Source: Actinomycetota bacterium
Lineage (GTDB): Bacteria > Actinomycetota > Actinomycetes > Streptosporangiales > Streptosporangiaceae
Reading direction: 5' to 3'
DNA: 9,004 nucleotides
Assembly: GCA_003168295.1 (NCBI GenBank)
Contig: PMST01000090.1
Span: forward strand, 28,884 to 37,887
The position numbers and the translations under genes were made by a program. Positions 1 through 5,473 of this stretch are shown here, piece by piece; within the stretch, counting starts at the first letter, position 1; each line of letters begins with the position of its first letter. The notes beneath the pieces are model-generated. The model was not told the origin of the DNA. It was given only the letters and a program-made list of their open reading frames with translations, and searched no databases.

Positions 1-641
1 GGCATGAGCTCGACCGCGGTGACCCCGAGCCGCTGCAGGTGCGCGATAACGGCCGGGTGCCCGAGTCCGGCGTAGCTGCCGCGCAGCTCGGCCGGGACCT
101 CCGGATGGCACAGGGTCAGCCCGCGCACATGCGCCTCGTAGATGACGGTCTCGTGGTACGGGGTCTGCGGCGCCCGGTCGTTGCCCCAATCGAAGAACGG
201 GTTGATCACCACGTTCTTCGGCATCCGCGGCGCGCTGTCCGTGGTGTTGCGCTTCCGCGGGTTGGCGAACTGGTAGTCGAACAGGGAGTCGTCCCAGCTG
301 ACGTCCCCTTCGATCGCCTTGCCGTACGGATCGAGCAGCAACTTGGATCCGTCGCAGCGCAGCCCGCGCGGCGGATCGTAAGGTCCGTGCACGCGGTAGC
401 CGTAACGCTGGCCTGGCGCGATGCCGGGAAGGTAGCCGTGCCAGACGAAGCCGTCGACTTCGGTCAGCTCGATCCGGGTTTCGATGAGCTCGCCGTCAGC
501 AGCTCTGGCACCGTCGTCGCCGACCTCACCGAACAGGCACAGCTGCACGCTTTCTGCAACCTCGGAGAACAGGGTGAAATTCGTTCCCCACCCGTCCCAT
601 GTCGCACCGAGCGGGTAAGGCGTTCCCGGCCAGATACGCAT
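1..641 (-). CDS. glgX: Glycogen debranching enzyme GlgX, N-terminal 213 residues (truncated by window edge)
   Basis: GlgX hydrolyses alpha-1,6 branch points of limit-trimmed glycogen in the cytoplasm. I translated this by hand because the reading frame leaves the window with no stop. Residues about 8-110 form a CBM48/isoamylase N-terminal domain, with the family signatures FVWHGYLPGIAPGQRYGYRV (66-84) and KLLLDPYGKAI (100-110). Residues 144-155 (VVINPFFDWGND) and 166-175 (VIYEAHVRGL) mark entry into the GH13 catalytic barrel, and the visible part ends at VELMP. The catalytic Asp/Glu residues lie beyond the edge. The ATG at 641 is preceded by GAAGG, 6 bases upstream, and gives the usual GlgX N-terminus (MRIWPGTPYPLG). 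It lies 152 bases downstream of the chelatase gene on the same strand. A hairpin between them suggests a separate transcript. TreX/isoamylase is the only close alternative. Confidence 0.93.
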   Translation of the reverse strand, partial: MRIWPGTPYPLGATWDGWGTNFTLFSEVAESVQLCLFGEVGDDGARAADGELIETRIELTEVDGFVWHGYLPGIAPGQRYGYRVHGPYDPPRGLRCDGSKLLLDPYGKAIEGDVSWDDSLFDYQFANPRKRNTTDSAPRMPKNVVINPFFDWGNDRAPQTPYHETVIYEAHVRGLTLCHPEVPAELRGSYAGLGHPAVIAHLQRLGVTAVELM

Positions 642-690
642 TCGCACCCTTCGTACGGCGAGCCAGGTCGCATTCGGCCAGCGGCCGACT

Positions 691-715
691 CTCCCGGGTA
701 AGCGTATGCCCGGAG
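691..715 (-). other. Hairpin in the glgX 5' region
   Basis: Arms CTCCCGGG and CCCGGAG pair over 7 bases with one bulged base and a 10-base loop. It lies about 50 bases upstream of the glgX start codon, so if transcribed it would be in the glgX 5' UTR or at the 3' end of the sulfur operon transcript. There is no T-tract, so the role is unclear. Confidence 0.3.
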
Positions 716-752
716 GGACGTACGATACCGGATGGTGACTAGCTGGCCGCGC

Positions 753-773
753 ATCCTCAGTTTTCTCGAGGAT
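753..773 (-). terminator. Possible weak terminator after the sulfur operon
   Basis: Twenty bases past the chelatase stop codon the minus-strand RNA reads ATCCTC, a short spacer, then GAGGAT. This is a 6-bp stem, extendable by two pairs around an AAAA loop. No T-run follows on the minus strand, so intrinsic termination is doubtful. It does fall at the expected end of the sirA-cysH-chelatase transcript. Confidence 0.35.
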
Positions 774-793
774 TATCAAGGGTTTACCCAGAT

Positions 794-1549
794 TTAGGCC
801 GCAATGAGCCGCCGGGACCCAGTCTCCGCAAATCGGTCGAGCAGCACGTCGGCTACCTCGGCGCAGGCGCCGAGGGCGGGGGAGACGGCGGTCGCGCCCG
901 CGGCCAGCGAGGATGCCCTGATCCGGTCGGCGAACAAGCCCGGGGCGAGCAGGTAGGTGGCGACTACAACGCGCGACACCCCGGCCTGAAGCAGGCCGGT
1001 GACCGCCGCCGGCGGCGAGGGATCGGCGGCTGACGCGTAGGCCGGGCGGACCGCGAGCCACCCGGCGCGGTCTTGCCACTGCGCGGCGAGGCGCCCGATG
1101 GTGGCGTTGGCTTCCGGATCGCTCGAGCCCGCCGCCGCCAGCACTACCCCGGTCCGGGCGCGGTCACCGTCGGGGTCCACCTCGGCGAGGCGCCGTTCCA
1201 GCGCGCGCAGCAGCCGCGGGTGCGGCCCGAGCGTATCGCCGTAAGAGACCTGGAGCCGGGGGAAGTCGCTGGCGACCCGGGTCAGCAGGCGAGGGATATC
1301 CGCCTTGGCGTGGTACGCCGCCGTCAGCAGCAGAGGCAGCACCCGCACCCGGCGGCCGGCCTCGATCGTGCTCATGACCTGCGGCAGAGATGGCGGGGCG
1401 TGGCCGAGGTAGGCGGTGCGCACATCCGGTGCGTCCAGCCCCCGCGTGGTCGCCCGCTCGGCCACCATCGCCATCAGCTCTGCGACGGTGGCCGAGGCGC
1501 GCGGATCCTGGCTGCCGTGCGCGACCGCCACCAGGACGGGCTCAGGCAT
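794..1549 (-). CDS. Sirohydrochlorin chelatase, CbiX/SirB family (251 aa)
   Basis: Class II chelatase that inserts Fe2+ into sirohydrochlorin to make siroheme (or Co2+ in cobalamin synthesis). The protein has two CbiX-like halves. The N-terminal half keeps the metal-binding histidines: VAVAHGSQDPRA (His11) and LLLTAAYHAKADIP (His80). The C-terminal half repeats the fold (VVLAAAGSSDPEANA, then VVVATYLLAPGLFADRI) but has Ala140 and Leu201 where histidines would be expected, so only one half looks catalytic, as is usual for the long form. The ATG at 1549 overlaps the end of cysH by 8 bases and has GGAG 10 bases upstream, inside cysH, which implies translational coupling. Placement behind sirA and cysH argues for iron and siroheme rather than cobalt: SirA needs siroheme. 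Metal preference cannot be read from the sequence. Confidence 0.9.
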   Translation of the reverse strand: MPEPVLVAVAHGSQDPRASATVAELMAMVAERATTRGLDAPDVRTAYLGHAPPSLPQVMSTIEAGRRVRVLPLLLTAAYHAKADIPRLLTRVASDFPRLQVSYGDTLGPHPRLLRALERRLAEVDPDGDRARTGVVLAAAGSSDPEANATIGRLAAQWQDRAGWLAVRPAYASAADPSPPAAVTGLLQAGVSRVVVATYLLAPGLFADRIRASSLAAGATAVSPALGACAEVADVLLDRFAETGSRRLIAA

Positions 1550-2273
1550 GTATGCCGCACTCCGTCTTGCCGGTTCCCGCCCACCGCCCGCTGCGCGGGT
1601 CCGCGCCCGGATCTACCCGGATCGTGCAGGTCGAGCAGCCGATCGAGGGATAGCCGTCGTAGACGAGCGGGTTCACCAGCACGCCGTTGGTGGTGATGAA
1701 GTCGTCCACCTGCTTCTGCGTCCAGCTGACGATCGGGTTGACCTTGACCATCTCCCGCCGGTCGTCCCACTCGACGACCTGGGTCTGGCGGCGGACGTTG
1801 GTCTCGTCCCGGCGCACCCCGGTGATCCACGCGTCGTAGTTCGTCAGCGCCCGCTCGAGCGGCTCCACCTTGCGCAGGTAGCAGCACAGGTCGGGGTTGC
1901 GCCCGAACAGCCTCGGCCCGAGCTCGGCGTCCTGCTCCGCCACGGTACGCGAGGGGGTGACGTTGACCAGGTTGACCGGGTAGACGACTCCCACGGCGTC
2001 CCTCGTGCCGATTGTCTCGGCGAAGTGGTAGCCGGTGTCGAGGAAGACCACGTCGATGCCGGGCTGCACGCCCGAGGCCAGGTGGATGATCACCGCGTCC
2101 GTCATGGAGGAGGTGATACAGATCCGCTCACCGAACGTGTCCACCGCCCAGCGAATCACCTCTTCCGCTGGCGCGTCGGCGAGTTCCTCCGCGGCCTGTT
2201 CGGCGAGGGTACGCATGTGCTCGGGGTCCTCCAGGCTGATTTGCGCCAGGCCACGCGATACGACGGGACTCAC
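1542..2273 (-). CDS. cysH: Phosphoadenylyl/adenylyl-sulfate reductase (APS reductase type), 243 aa
   Basis: Reduces activated sulfate to sulfite with thioredoxin as donor. The P-loop-like nucleotide site is around residues 54-62 (TSSMTDAVI). Two cysteine pairs, Cys130-Cys131 (DLCCYLRK) and Cys213/Cys216 (GCSTC), are the [4Fe-4S] ligands that mark APS rather than PAPS reductases. The C-terminal KTECGIHA carries the catalytic cysteine, Cys239. I chose the GTG at 2273, not the ATG at 2321. The GTG has AGGAG exactly 7 bases upstream and overlaps the preceding stop codon as GTGA. The ATG lies inside the upstream small gene and would add 16 residues (MHQNFPATLC...) of non-conserved type. The gene is third in the operon and overlaps the chelatase start by 8 bases. 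The APS-making genes cysD/cysN are not adjacent in this window. Confidence 0.93.
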   Translation of the reverse strand: MSPVVSRGLAQISLEDPEHMRTLAEQAAEELADAPAEEVIRWAVDTFGERICITSSMTDAVIIHLASGVQPGIDVVFLDTGYHFAETIGTRDAVGVVYPVNLVNVTPSRTVAEQDAELGPRLFGRNPDLCCYLRKVEPLERALTNYDAWITGVRRDETNVRRQTQVVEWDDRREMVKVNPIVSWTQKQVDDFITTNGVLVNPLVYDGYPSIGCSTCTIRVDPGADPRSGRWAGTGKTECGIHA

Positions 2274-2416
2274 AGTGTGACTCCTATTCCGGCAAAGCGT
2301 AGCTGGAAAGTTCTGGTGCAACTGCGGCAGTGCCAGTCACCGTCGGTCGCACCCTGTGGTTCAAGGTCTTCCTCGCCGCAGTAGGGGCAGTAGAACGGAA
2401 CGGCCCGGGCGTTCAT
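2270..2416 (-). CDS. Small zinc-ribbon-like protein between sirA and cysH (48 aa)
   Basis: This 48-residue frame is wedged between sirA and cysH. Its ATG overlaps the sirA stop as ATGA, and its TGA overlaps the cysH start as GTGA, so all three are translationally coupled. It contains two Cys-x2-Cys knuckles, YCPYCG (Cys10, Cys13) and HCRSCTRTFQLR (Cys30, Cys33), 16 residues apart. That is a classic four-cysteine zinc ribbon, or possibly a rubredoxin-like or iron-binding site. It has no signal peptide or membrane segment. From memory, streptomycetes carry a small conserved hypothetical protein at the same place between sulfite reductase and cysH; its function is unknown to me. The context suggests a factor for sulfite reduction, such as a redox partner, a cofactor-loading protein or a metal-sensing adaptor. 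This is inference only. Confidence 0.85.
   Translation of the reverse strand: MNARAVPFYCPYCGEEDLEPQGATDGDWHCRSCTRTFQLRFAGIGVTL
2281..2285 (-). promoter_or_regulatory. Ribosome binding site deciding the cysH GTG start
   Basis: AGGAG on the minus strand, 7 bases before the GTG at 2273. It lies within the last codons of the 48-residue small gene. The ATG at 2321 has no comparable site, so this element settles the start. Confidence 0.8.
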
Positions 2417-4101
2417 GAGAGGTCCTGCTCGCTGGCGCGCGCCGTCCAGGACGCGAAGCTCTCGTCCGGCTGCCGGTCGGCATCGAAGCGGCGCAGGACC
2501 CGTTCCACATAGTCGGGCAGGTCCTCGGCGGTGGTCTTGAGCCCTCGCACCTTCTTGCCGAAGCCGGAGGCCTCGCCGTCGCCGCCGCCCAGGCTGCCGC
2601 CAAGATGGATCTGGAAGCCCTCGACCTGCTGGCCGTCAGGCCCGGTGACCAGCGATCCCTTCAGGCCGATGTCAGCGGTCTGGATCCGGGCGCAGGAGTT
2701 CGGGCACCCGTTGACGTTGATCGTGACCGGCGCCTCAAAGCCTGGCAGCCGCCGCTCGAGCTCGCTGATCAGGTCGGCGGCCCGGGCCTTGGTCTCGACG
2801 ATCGCGAGCTTGCAGAACTCGATGCCGGTGCAGGCCATCGTGTGCCGCCGGAAGGCGCTCGGGTTAGCGGGCAGGCCGGCCGCCTCGAGCTCGGCCACCA
2901 GCTCGTCCGTGTTGCCTGGGGGCACGTCGAGGATGACCATCTTCTGCTCGGTGGTGGTGCGCACCCGGCCGCTGCCGTACCTGGCGGCGAGCCCGGCGAT
3001 GACGTCGAGCGCGTCGGCTGACAGCCGCCCTACCGTCGGCGCGAAGCCCACGTAGTAGTTGCCGTCCCGCTGCGGGTGCACGCCCACGTGGTCGCGCACT
3101 CCGCCGCGCGGCGCCGTCGGGGCTGGCCCGTCAGGCAGCGCGTAGCCAAGGTACTCCTTCTCGAGCACCTCGCGGAACCGCTCCGGTCCCCAGTCCGCGA
3201 CCAGGAACTTGATCCGGGCCCGGTGCCGCAGGCGCCGGTAGCCGTAGTCCCGGAACAGCCCGGCCACGCCCGCCCACACCTCGGCGACCTGGCCGGGCCT
3301 GACGAACGTGCCGAGGCGCTTGCCGATCATCGGGTTCGTGGACAGGCCGCCGCCGACCCACAGGTCGTACCCGGTCTCCCCGTTGTCGTTGACCACGCCC
3401 ACGAACGCGATGTCGTTTATCTCGTGGATGGCGCACTGCGCCGCGCAGCCGCTGATCGAGGACTTGAACTTACGCGGCAGGTTGGAGAACGCTGAATCGC
3501 CGATGTAGCGCTCGCCGATGGCAGTGATCTCGGGGGTCGCGTCGATGATCTCGCTTGCGTCGATGCCGGCCAGCGGGCAGCCGAGCATTACCCTCGGGGT
3601 GTCGCCGCACGCCTCGGTCGTGCTCAGTCCCACTGATTCAAGCGCGTCCCAGATGTCAGGCACGTTCTCGATCTCGACCCAGTGCAGCTGGATGTTCTGC
3701 CGGTCGGTCACGTCCGCCGTCCCGCGCGCGTACCGCCGCGAGATATAGCCGATGACGCGCAGCTGGTCGTTGGACAGCTGGCCGCCGTCGATGCGGATCC
3801 GCAGCATGAAGTAGCGGTCGTCAAGCTCTTCCGGCTCGAGCACCGCGGTCTTGCCGCCGTCGATCCCGGGCTTCCGCTGGGTATACAGCCCGTACCAGCG
3901 GAAGCGGCCGCGCAGGTCGGCCGGGTCGATCGAGTCGAAGCCGTTCTTGGAGTAGATGTCGATAATCCGCTGGCGGACGTTGAGCCCGTCGTCGTTACGC
4001 TTGTTTTCTTCGTTCTTGTTAAGCGGCTCGTGATAGCCGAGGGCCCACTGGCCTTCACCGCGCTTGCGTCGAGTCCCGGTGTTGCCTGTTGCGACTGGCA
4101 T
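2413..4101 (-). CDS. sirA: Ferredoxin-dependent assimilatory sulfite reductase (562 aa)
   Basis: Six-electron reduction of sulfite to sulfide using ferredoxin, siroheme and a [4Fe-4S] cluster. The family's two-fold repeat is visible: GRFRWYGLYTQR (66-76), then CGDTPRVMLGCPLAG (165-179), then the cluster ligands Cys424 and Cys430 (ACTGIEFCK) and Cys466 and Cys470 (NGCPNSCARIQ). Tyr73 and Cys165 line up with the Tyr69/Cys161 pair reported as covalently linked in M. tuberculosis SirA (from memory), which favours sulfite over nitrite reductase. The length is normal, about seven residues longer at the N-terminus than the mycobacterial protein. The ATG at 4101 has GAAGGA 10 bases upstream. An unusual extra pair, Cys219 and Cys223 (ISGCAAQCAIHEIND), sits in the first half. 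It is the first structural gene of the operon, 175 bases after a leader peptide, and its stop overlaps the next gene (ATGA). Nitrite reductase is the main alternative. Confidence 0.93.
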   Translation of the reverse strand: MPVATGNTGTRRKRGEGQWALGYHEPLNKNEENKRNDDGLNVRQRIIDIYSKNGFDSIDPADLRGRFRWYGLYTQRKPGIDGGKTAVLEPEELDDRYFMLRIRIDGGQLSNDQLRVIGYISRRYARGTADVTDRQNIQLHWVEIENVPDIWDALESVGLSTTEACGDTPRVMLGCPLAGIDASEIIDATPEITAIGERYIGDSAFSNLPRKFKSSISGCAAQCAIHEINDIAFVGVVNDNGETGYDLWVGGGLSTNPMIGKRLGTFVRPGQVAEVWAGVAGLFRDYGYRRLRHRARIKFLVADWGPERFREVLEKEYLGYALPDGPAPTAPRGGVRDHVGVHPQRDGNYYVGFAPTVGRLSADALDVIAGLAARYGSGRVRTTTEQKMVILDVPPGNTDELVAELEAAGLPANPSAFRRHTMACTGIEFCKLAIVETKARAADLISELERRLPGFEAPVTINVNGCPNSCARIQTADIGLKGSLVTGPDGQQVEGFQIHLGGSLGGGDGEASGFGKKVRGLKTTAEDLPDYVERVLRRFDADRQPDESFASWTARASEQDLS

Positions 4102-4103
4102 CT

Positions 4104-4117
4104 AAGGAGGTTCCTTC
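4104..4117 (-). promoter_or_regulatory. sirA ribosome binding site embedded in a small hairpin
   Basis: The sirA Shine-Dalgarno is GAAGGA (4112-4117), 10 bases before the ATG. The following bases complete an inverted repeat, AAGGA ACC TCCTT, whose downstream arm (ACCTCCTT) resembles the 16S anti-Shine-Dalgarno itself. The mRNA can therefore mask its own binding site just before the start codon. The fold is predicted by eye. Confidence 0.5.
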
Positions 4118-4149
4118 AGGTTCGGGGACGCGCAAGTCACGAGAACCTG
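4117..4149 (-). other. Hairpin directly upstream of the sirA ribosome binding site
   Basis: CAGGTTC and GAACCTG form a perfect 7-bp stem around a 19-base loop, ending at the first base of the sirA Shine-Dalgarno. The upstream arm could instead pair with a second GAACCT that spans the Shine-Dalgarno region. The two pairings exclude each other, as in translational attenuators. Confidence 0.45.
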
Positions 4150-4171
4150 GGCTTCCCGCTGACCCGACTCT

Positions 4172-4185
4172 GGCCGTTTCCGGCC
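4172..4185 (-). other. GNRA tetraloop hairpin in the sirA leader
   Basis: The minus-strand RNA reads GGCCG GAAA CGGCC, a perfect 5-bp stem closed by a GAAA tetraloop. It sits between the leader peptide and sirA and is part of a run of four or five hairpins in the 175-base leader. Confidence 0.5.
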
Positions 4186-4189
4186 GACG

Positions 4190-4213
4190 CGGTTAACCAG
4201 CAACGGTTATCCG
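4190..4213 (-). other. Stem-loop in the sirA leader (9-bp arms, one mismatch)
   Basis: CGGATAACC and GGTTAACCG pair around a GTTGCT loop with a single central A-A mismatch. This is the longest local stem between the leader peptide and sirA. No T-run follows, so it is not an evident intrinsic terminator. Confidence 0.5.
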
Positions 4214-4250
4214 TGGGGCTGAGCGGGATCGCGCCCGGTATCGCGCGCGC

Positions 4251-4270
4251 GCCCGGTTAAATATCCGGGC
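4251..4270 (-). other. Hairpin six bases after the leader peptide stop
   Basis: GCCCGG and CCGGGC pair over 6 bp around an A/T-rich 8-base loop. A second CCGGGC at 4233-4238 could replace the downstream arm. A ribosome halted near the end of the leader peptide would sit next to or on this stem, the arrangement expected for attenuation. Confidence 0.45.
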
Positions 4271-4276
4271 CGGCGA

Positions 4277-4363
4277 TTATCGGGCGTCGCGACAGATGGC
4301 ACTACGGACGCGCAGGAGGTCGACGTGCCGACGCACGACGAGCAGCGGGTCCGTAACAGTCAT
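4277..4363 (-). CDS. Putative attenuation leader peptide of the sulfite-reduction operon (28 aa, RRHVDL type)
   Basis: This 28-codon frame lies 175 bases upstream of sirA on the same strand. Its core, RRHVDLLRVRSAIC (residues 11-24), matches a motif I recall from short peptides annotated as putative leader peptides upstream of sulfur and other operons in streptomycetes (RRHVDL, then a basic/Ser/Ala stretch ending in Cys). Only one cysteine is present, Cys24, four residues before the stop. No Shine-Dalgarno precedes the ATG. A -10-like GATGCT ends 6 bases before it, so the transcript may begin at the ATG and be translated leaderless. Mycobacterial cysteine-responsive attenuator peptides offer a functional precedent, although those are poly-cysteine. 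The peptide probably acts in cis through where ribosomes pause. Product stability and function are not shown by the sequence. Confidence 0.72.
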   Translation of the reverse strand: MTVTDPLLVVRRHVDLLRVRSAICRDAR

Positions 4364-4369
4364 TGCAAC

Positions 4370-4399
4370 AGCATCACATGTAACGACCCGAATGTCCAA
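4370..4399 (-). promoter_or_regulatory. Candidate promoter of the leader peptide-sirA operon
   Basis: On the minus strand TTGGAC (4394-4399) and GATGCT (4370-4375) are separated by 18 bases. The -10 box ends 6 bases before the leader ATG, so transcription would start at or next to that ATG. The boxes are only partial matches to the TTGACA/TANNNT consensus. Their position relative to the leader peptide is the main support. Confidence 0.45.
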
Positions 4400-4409
4400 T
4401 GCAATGTCC
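4391..4409 (-). promoter_or_regulatory. Direct repeat GGACATT overlapping the -35 box (possible operator)
   Basis: GGACATT occurs twice with 5 bases between (12-base period), and the proximal copy includes most of the candidate -35 hexamer. Just upstream, at 4406-4420, GTCC and GGAC flank a CACGTG core. Such placement would suit a repressor or activator of sulfur genes. No regulator can be named. Confidence 0.35.
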
Positions 4410-4420
4410 GGCACGTGGAC

Positions 4421-4705
4421 GGTGCGAAGCGTCACATCCGTAGGCATGCCGGTGGCAACATGGGGGTTCGAGCCGCTATTCCCCGCTCCAGGTCGTTCTC
4501 CGCGCCTCCGGTGCGGGACGGCCTGGGATATCAGCCCTGCCGGACCCAGCTGAGCGGCGGCTCGGACGCGGACTGCGCCGACGGCTGATGCTGGCAGTCG
4601 CACCAAGAGCCGCCGGGGCACTCCTCATGGTGGCGCTTCCGGCACGGAACGCAGATCATGCTCCCTATTGTGCGGCCTTCGCGGGGTGCTCGCTCCGGGC
4701 ACAGC
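4421..4705. other. Gene-free spacer between whiB terminator and operon promoter
   Basis: About 285 bases with no frame resembling a real gene. Open frames on both strands have no binding site and no recognisable motif. GGGGTTCGAGCC near 4463 looks like a tRNA T-arm, but no matching arm or acceptor stem is present. A GGGG/CCCC pairing there could form a loose hairpin. I see nothing else. Confidence 0.5.
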
Positions 4706-4741
4706 AAAAGCGGCCGCGACCGTGTTACGGGTGCAGCCGCT
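4706..4741 (-). terminator. Rho-independent terminator of the whiB-like gene
   Basis: Sixty bases after the whiB stop the minus-strand RNA folds as AGCGGC, mismatch, three pairs, mismatch, CCGT, a 3-base loop and the matching arm ending GCCGCT. TTT follows directly, giving TTTT with the last stem base. A GC-rich stem plus T-run is a classic intrinsic terminator. It also insulates the sulfur-operon promoter from whiB transcription. Confidence 0.85.
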
Positions 4742-4800
4742 CTGCATGTGGATGTAGTCGTCTGGCCTCAAACCCAGATCCGGCTCGTCCGAGCAGGATC

Positions 4801-5100
4801 TCAGGCGGCGTTCGCGCGCCGCATCCGACGGCGGCGCTCGGCCGAACGCTCATCCTCGTTCAGGCCGCCCCACGTGCCGTACTTCTCCGGCCGCGAGACA
4901 GCGTAGTTCAGGCATTCAAGCCGCACCGGGCAAGCAGCGCAAACCCCCTTGGCCTTGCGCTCCCTGATCTCCCGCTCGGGCTGACGCTCACCGTCAGGAC
5001 CGAAGAAGAGCAACAGGTCTTCGCCACGGCACGCGGCAGCATCCTGCCAACCCCAGTTCGGGCGGGGAAGCACAGCCGACTGCCGACGTACCTGAGACAT
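4801..5100 (-). CDS. WhiB-like iron-sulfur transcriptional regulator (99 aa)
   Basis: Small actinobacterial redox- or NO-sensitive regulator that holds a [4Fe-4S] cluster and usually works by binding the housekeeping sigma factor. The four ligands are Cys24, Cys54, Cys57 and Cys63 (C-x29-C-x2-C-x5-C), with ACRGEDLLLFF at the first and CAACPVRLEC around the rest. The glycine-rich turn GTWGG (75-79) and the acidic NEDER follow. A basic tail (RRRRMRR) ends the protein, as in DNA-contacting Wbl proteins. It lacks the AT-hook of WhiB7 and the extra C-terminal domain of WblA/WhiB4, so I do not assign a subfamily. The ATG at 5100 is fixed by a strong binding site (GAGGTGAT, 6 bases upstream). The gene is monocistronic, with its own terminator, and diverges from the low-complexity protein gene across a 373-base shared control region. 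Confidence 0.95.
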   Translation of the reverse strand: MSQVRRQSAVLPRPNWGWQDAAACRGEDLLLFFGPDGERQPEREIRERKAKGVCAACPVRLECLNYAVSRPEKYGTWGGLNEDERSAERRRRMRRANAA

Positions 5101-5106
5101 GGATCA

Positions 5107-5114
5107 ATCACCTC
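5107..5114 (-). promoter_or_regulatory. Strong ribosome binding site of the whiB-like gene
   Basis: GAGGTGAT matches eight consecutive bases of the Shine-Dalgarno complement of the 16S 3' end, 6 bases before the ATG at 5100. This predicts efficient translation and fixes the start. Confidence 0.8.
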
Positions 5115-5191
5115 AACCAAGATGCATCAAATAGTGCGTTACAGTGGAGCGTCAGGCTCTTAACACGCAACCAGACCCTGTCCGGAACCTC

Positions 5192-5208
5192 CGTTGCAAG
5201 ATACAACG
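5192..5208. promoter_or_regulatory. 17-base palindrome in the divergent control region
   Basis: CGTTG and CAACG arms flank a 7-base centre, with two further symmetric matches inside, giving the pattern CGTTGnA nnn TnCAACG on one strand. It lies about 90 bases upstream of whiB. The dyad suits a dimeric regulator; the protein is unknown. Confidence 0.35.
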
Positions 5209-5432
5209 CGTCTTTGTTACGTGGTGTTCCCGTACGCAGGTGCGTCGATCTCGTAAGCAAGCGGTCACTATACCGAACGGCTAGCGGTAGCTGCCGGTTC
5301 ACCCGTCCTGCTACCCGTCACGCAAGCCTCTGCATGCCCGTCGACCATGATGCCACCTGCGGTAGCAGTCTTGCACGCGGGGTGGCTAAATTCCCTACCT
5401 GAATTCCAGCCGGCAGCTAGCCTGCTTGCAGG

Positions 5433-5445
5433 GTTCGTGACGAAC
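5433..5445. promoter_or_regulatory. 13-base palindrome upstream of the low-complexity protein gene
   Basis: GTTCG TGA CGAAC is a perfect dyad with 5-base arms, 28 bases before the start codon at 5474. It could be an operator covering the transcription start, or a small hairpin in the 5' UTR. Confidence 0.35.
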
Positions 5446-5456
5446 TGGACAAAGGG

Positions 5457-5463
5457 AAAGGAG
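5457..5463 (+). promoter_or_regulatory. Ribosome binding site of the low-complexity protein gene
   Basis: AAAGGAG lies 10 bases before the ATG at 5474. A second in-frame ATG at 5483 is 19 bases away, too far, so 5474 is preferred. Confidence 0.75.
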
Positions 5464-5473
5464 CCAGGCCACG

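Larger units (their letters stand above)
5115..5456. promoter_or_regulatory. Divergent control region between whiB and the low-complexity protein gene
   Basis: Some 340 bases without a credible gene, with lower GC than its flanks, which must hold both promoters. For whiB a possible pair is CTGACG with TATTTG (16-base spacer, ending about 40 bases before the start codon). For the plus-strand gene TTGCAC near 5370 is a candidate -35, but no good -10 follows. Two palindromes (5192-5208 and 5433-5445) are listed separately. The promoter calls are weak. Confidence 0.4.

Noticed and set aside
464..754. 96-residue minus-strand frame over the glgX start
   Set aside because: Out of frame with glgX, which shows CBM48 and GH13 signatures across the same bases.
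1542..2321. Longer cysH starting at ATG 2321
   Set aside because: The extra 16 residues lie inside the small CxxC gene and have no binding site. The GTG at 2273 has AGGAG at 7 bases and a GTGA overlap.
4455..4500. tRNA-like GGGGTTCGAGCC
   Set aside because: The five bases after the putative T-loop do not pair with those before it, and no acceptor, D or anticodon arm can be found around it.
4277..4621. 114-residue extension of the leader-peptide frame
   Set aside because: The upstream residues are Arg/Ala/Pro-rich without motif, lie across the promoter candidate, and the internal ATG at 4363 starts right before the conserved-type core.
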